DNA of 64,000 nt from the NCBI GenBank assembly GCA_963752815.1, contig CAVVZI010000015.1, forward strand, positions 1,240,001 to 1,304,000, written 5' to 3'. This DNA comes from Sva-07 sp963752815 (lineage in GTDB: Bacteria; Actinomycetota; Acidimicrobiia; Acidimicrobiales; Ilumatobacteraceae). Of this stretch, positions 62,249 through 64,000 are shown in pieces. The stretch's first letter is position 1; every line of letters begins with the position of its first letter. The notes below the pieces were generated by a model. It was not told where the DNA came from and ran no database searches. It worked only from the letters and a program-made list of their open reading frames with translations. The position numbers and the translations under genes were made by a program.

Positions 62249-63259
62249 GTGTTTGCACATCTCGATCGGGCCGCGCTGGCCACGCTGCCGACGCCGCTCG
62301 AGGTGGGCCCCGAGTTGCCGGGAGGCGCCCGGCTCCTCGTGAAGCGGGACGATCTCACCGGTCTCGGCGGCGGTGGCAACAAGGCCCGCAAGCTCGAATT
62401 CCTGTGCGGTGCCGCGCTCGCCGACGGCGCGCAGGCGCTCGTCACGGTCGGCGCGGCGCAGTCGAACCACTGCCGGATGACCGCCGCCGCCGGCGCGAAG
62501 CTCGGCCTCGAGGTACACCTCGTGCTGTCGGGCGACGAGCCGGGGCCGGGCGGCGCGACGGGCAACCAGCTCCTGTCGTCGTTGTTCGGTGCGCAGTTGC
62601 ACTACACCGGCGCGGCCGATCACCACTGGGGAGAACTCGAGATCGCTCGCGAGTCGGTCACGGCGGGGTTGGTCGACGACGGCGTGCGTTCCTACTCGAT
62701 CCCGATCGGCGGGAGCACGGCCACGGGCGCGCTCGGGTATGCGCTGGCGTGGTTCGAGATGCTCGACCAGTTCGATGCCGAGGGCGTGGCACCGTCGGCG
62801 ATCGTGTTCACGTCGTCGAGCGGGGGGACGCACGCCGGTTTGCTCGCCGGCCGTGCCGCCGCGCTGGCGGCCGGGCGACGCTGTCCGGCGATCATCGCGA
62901 TCGGTGTGGCGAAGGGCGTGAACATCGGGCTGCCCGACATCGCCGAGCTCGCCGACGAGACGCTGCAGCTGATGGGCCTGTCGAGCACGGTCGCCGCAGG
63001 TGACATCGAGGTCGACCCGCGCTGGATCGGCGACGACTACGGAGTGCCCACCGACGCCGGAGACGAGGCCATCCACTGGGCCGCCCGCAACGGTGGATGG
63101 CTGATGGATCGCACCTACTCCGGCAAGGGATTCTCCGGGCTCCTCGGGCTCGCGGGCGAGGGCCGTTTCTCGGCCGGCGACGACGTCGTGTTCATCCACA
63201 CCGGCGGGTGGCCGGCCCTGTTCTCGCGCGGTGGCGCACCGCTAGCGTCGCTCCCATGA
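62249..63259 (+). CDS. PLP-dependent D-cysteine desulfhydrase / ACC deaminase family protein
   Basis: 336 residues from GTG 62249. LVKRDDLTGLGGGGNKARKL carries the PLP Lys45; GAAQSNHCRMTAAAGAKLG is the Asn-rich carboxylate loop; FTSSSGGTHAGLLAG binds PLP phosphate. The pattern matches the DcyD/ACC deaminase fold-type II group; D-cysteine desulfhydrase is more likely than ACC deaminase. Overlaps the next gene by ATGA. Confidence 0.88.
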   Translation: MFAHLDRAALATLPTPLEVGPELPGGARLLVKRDDLTGLGGGGNKARKLEFLCGAALADGAQALVTVGAAQSNHCRMTAAAGAKLGLEVHLVLSGDEPGPGGATGNQLLSSLFGAQLHYTGAADHHWGELEIARESVTAGLVDDGVRSYSIPIGGSTATGALGYALAWFEMLDQFDAEGVAPSAIVFTSSSGGTHAGLLAGRAAALAAGRRCPAIIAIGVAKGVNIGLPDIAELADETLQLMGLSSTVAAGDIEVDPRWIGDDYGVPTDAGDEAIHWAARNGGWLMDRTYSGKGFSGLLGLAGEGRFSAGDDVVFIHTGGWPALFSRGGAPLASLP

Positions 63260-64000
63260 GCCGAATCGGTACCAGCGCGGAGATCCTCGACGTCGACCTG
63301 CTCGGGTTCGAGCAGGGCGGCAGCGAGCAGCGGCGCGCGGTGGTCGACGGTGTCCGGCGGAGCCTGGCTACCGGGTTCGTGTACACCAGCCATGACCTGT
63401 CCGACGACCTGCTCGACACCGCGTACGGGATGCTCCGCGAGTTCTTCGAACTCCCCGTCGAGACCAAGCAGGAGTTCGTCGCGCCCGGCGCGAACGGCCA
63501 GACCGGCTACACCGGGCTGCTGGTCGAGACCGCCGCGTCGAGCGACAAGCCCGACTGGAAGGAGATGCTCAACTGGTCGACACCGATCGAGCCCGGGCAT
63601 CCGCTGAAGCGCAAGTTCGTGCAGGCGTATCCCGACCAGTTGCTGCCGGAGGCCGCCGTGCCGGGCATCACCGAGGTGCTCTACCGCTTCCACGACTCGA
63701 TCGCCGATCTGCAGCGGCGCTTCCTCCACGTGATCGCCGAGGGGATCGGGTGCCACGAGACGTTCTTCGACGACATGGTCAAGGACGGCCCGACACTCAC
63801 CCGCGCCATCCGCTACCCGGCGATGGGTGACATCGGCAAGGACGGCCACGTGTGGGCCGGCGCCCACGGCGACATCAACCTGATCACGGCCCTGCCACGG
63901 GCGACGGCGCCGGGACTGCAGGTGCAAGGTCGACGACGAATGGGTCGATGCGATCCCGCCCGAGGACTCGTTGATCATCAACACCGGGATCATGCTCGAG
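63256..64000 (+). CDS. 2-oxoglutarate/Fe(II)-dependent oxygenase, isopenicillin N synthase-like (frameshifted; cut by window end)
   Basis: ATG 63256, overlapping the lyase stop and 7 bases after TAGCGT. The N-terminal DIOX_N region (DVDLLGFEQGGSEQRRAVVD; FFELPVETKQEF) leads to the core with WKEMLNWSTP, RAIRYPAMGD and iron ligands in AHGDINLIT. One extra base at 63925 follows LQV; KVDDEWVDAIPPEDSLIINTG then continues in the next frame to the window end. The second iron His and the 2OG Arg lie beyond it. About 248 residues seen; substrate unknown. Confidence 0.85.
   Translation, partial: MSRIGTSAEILDVDLLGFEQGGSEQRRAVVDGVRRSLATGFVYTSHDLSDDLLDTAYGMLREFFELPVETKQEFVAPGANGQTGYTGLLVETAASSDKPDWKEMLNWSTPIEPGHPLKRKFVQAYPDQLLPEAAVPGITEVLYRFHDSIADLQRRFLHVIAEGIGCHETFFDDMVKDGPTLTRAIRYPAMGDIGKDGHVWAGAHGDINLITALPRATAPGLQVQGRRRMGRCDPARGLVDHQHRDHAR

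Noticed and set aside
5306..63925. Programmed +1 frameshifting at all fourteen breaks
   Set aside because: No shared slippery codon or stop at the sites. Skipping a base always falls on a codon boundary by construction, so that regularity means nothing.

Overview
The window is high-G+C actinobacterial DNA. Mycothiol-type nitroreductase, F420-type luciferase-like oxidoreductases, ergothioneine genes and many acyl-CoA and MoCo enzymes fit a free-living aerobic actinobacterium, most likely of the Acidimicrobiia (Ilumatobacter-like); the exact taxon is inference. About 62 protein genes are packed with short gaps and many ATGA/GTGA overlaps. I found no rRNA, tRNA, CRISPR array, transposase, integrase or phage gene, and no gene-free stretch over 300 bases.

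Layout. 1-6.0 kb: end of a beta-lactamase-family hydrolase, a small DxDGDG repeat protein, ethanolamine ammonia-lyase (eutB, eutC), an APH-type kinase, a flavodoxin-fold protein and an alpha/beta hydrolase. 6.3-14.8 kb: an acyl-CoA dehydrogenase divergent from a TetR - hydrolase/glycosyltransferase - F420 oxidoreductase operon with a symmetric operator region, a second acyl-CoA dehydrogenase, a dimethylformamidase-like protein and an HxlR regulator. 15-20.6 kb: two-component system plus an exporter-like ABC set with a NEW3-domain protein. 20.7-28.6 kb: amidase, kinase, ZIP transporter, then a coupled MBL/NAT/nitroreductase cluster with a MocR regulator, and a permuted papain-like protein divergent from a tiny membrane protein. 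28.8-32.8 kb: three-subunit molybdenum hydroxylase. 32.9-37.1 kb: MFS exporter and a ZnuA/C/B-type metal ABC operon with a Zur-like box. 37.5-43.0 kb: cyclase, AraC, VOC, GNAT, SLOG and a membrane O-acyltransferase with two SGNH domains. 43.1-47.1 kb: CoA-transferase divergent from an acyl-CoA ligase and an MDR dehydrogenase. 47.2-53.1 kb: CorA, phosphatase, aroQ, YczE-like, VOC, YceI, GNAT, F420 oxidoreductase. 53.2-64 kb: egtB-egtD, sulfatase, F420 oxidoreductase, a duplicated His-rich membrane-anchored protein, YihY, ung, PLP lyase and a 2OG-Fe(II) oxygenase cut by the window end.

Two layers lie over the genes. First, intergenic long hairpins fall into sequence families (A: 4 copies, B: 3, C: 2, D: 2) that recur at unrelated loci, mostly just past stop codons. 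Some stems vary by compensated changes, and one family-A relative is the core of a 98-bp palindrome between two divergent promoters. Second, many genes start 6-9 bases after a TANNNT hexamer, the pattern of leaderless transcripts; two divergent genes share one palindromic -10.

A caution: 14 reading frames are broken by what is in every case one extra base, with clear homology continuing in the next frame. This looks like insertion-biased sequencing error, so those genes are annotated as intact with a frameshift note.
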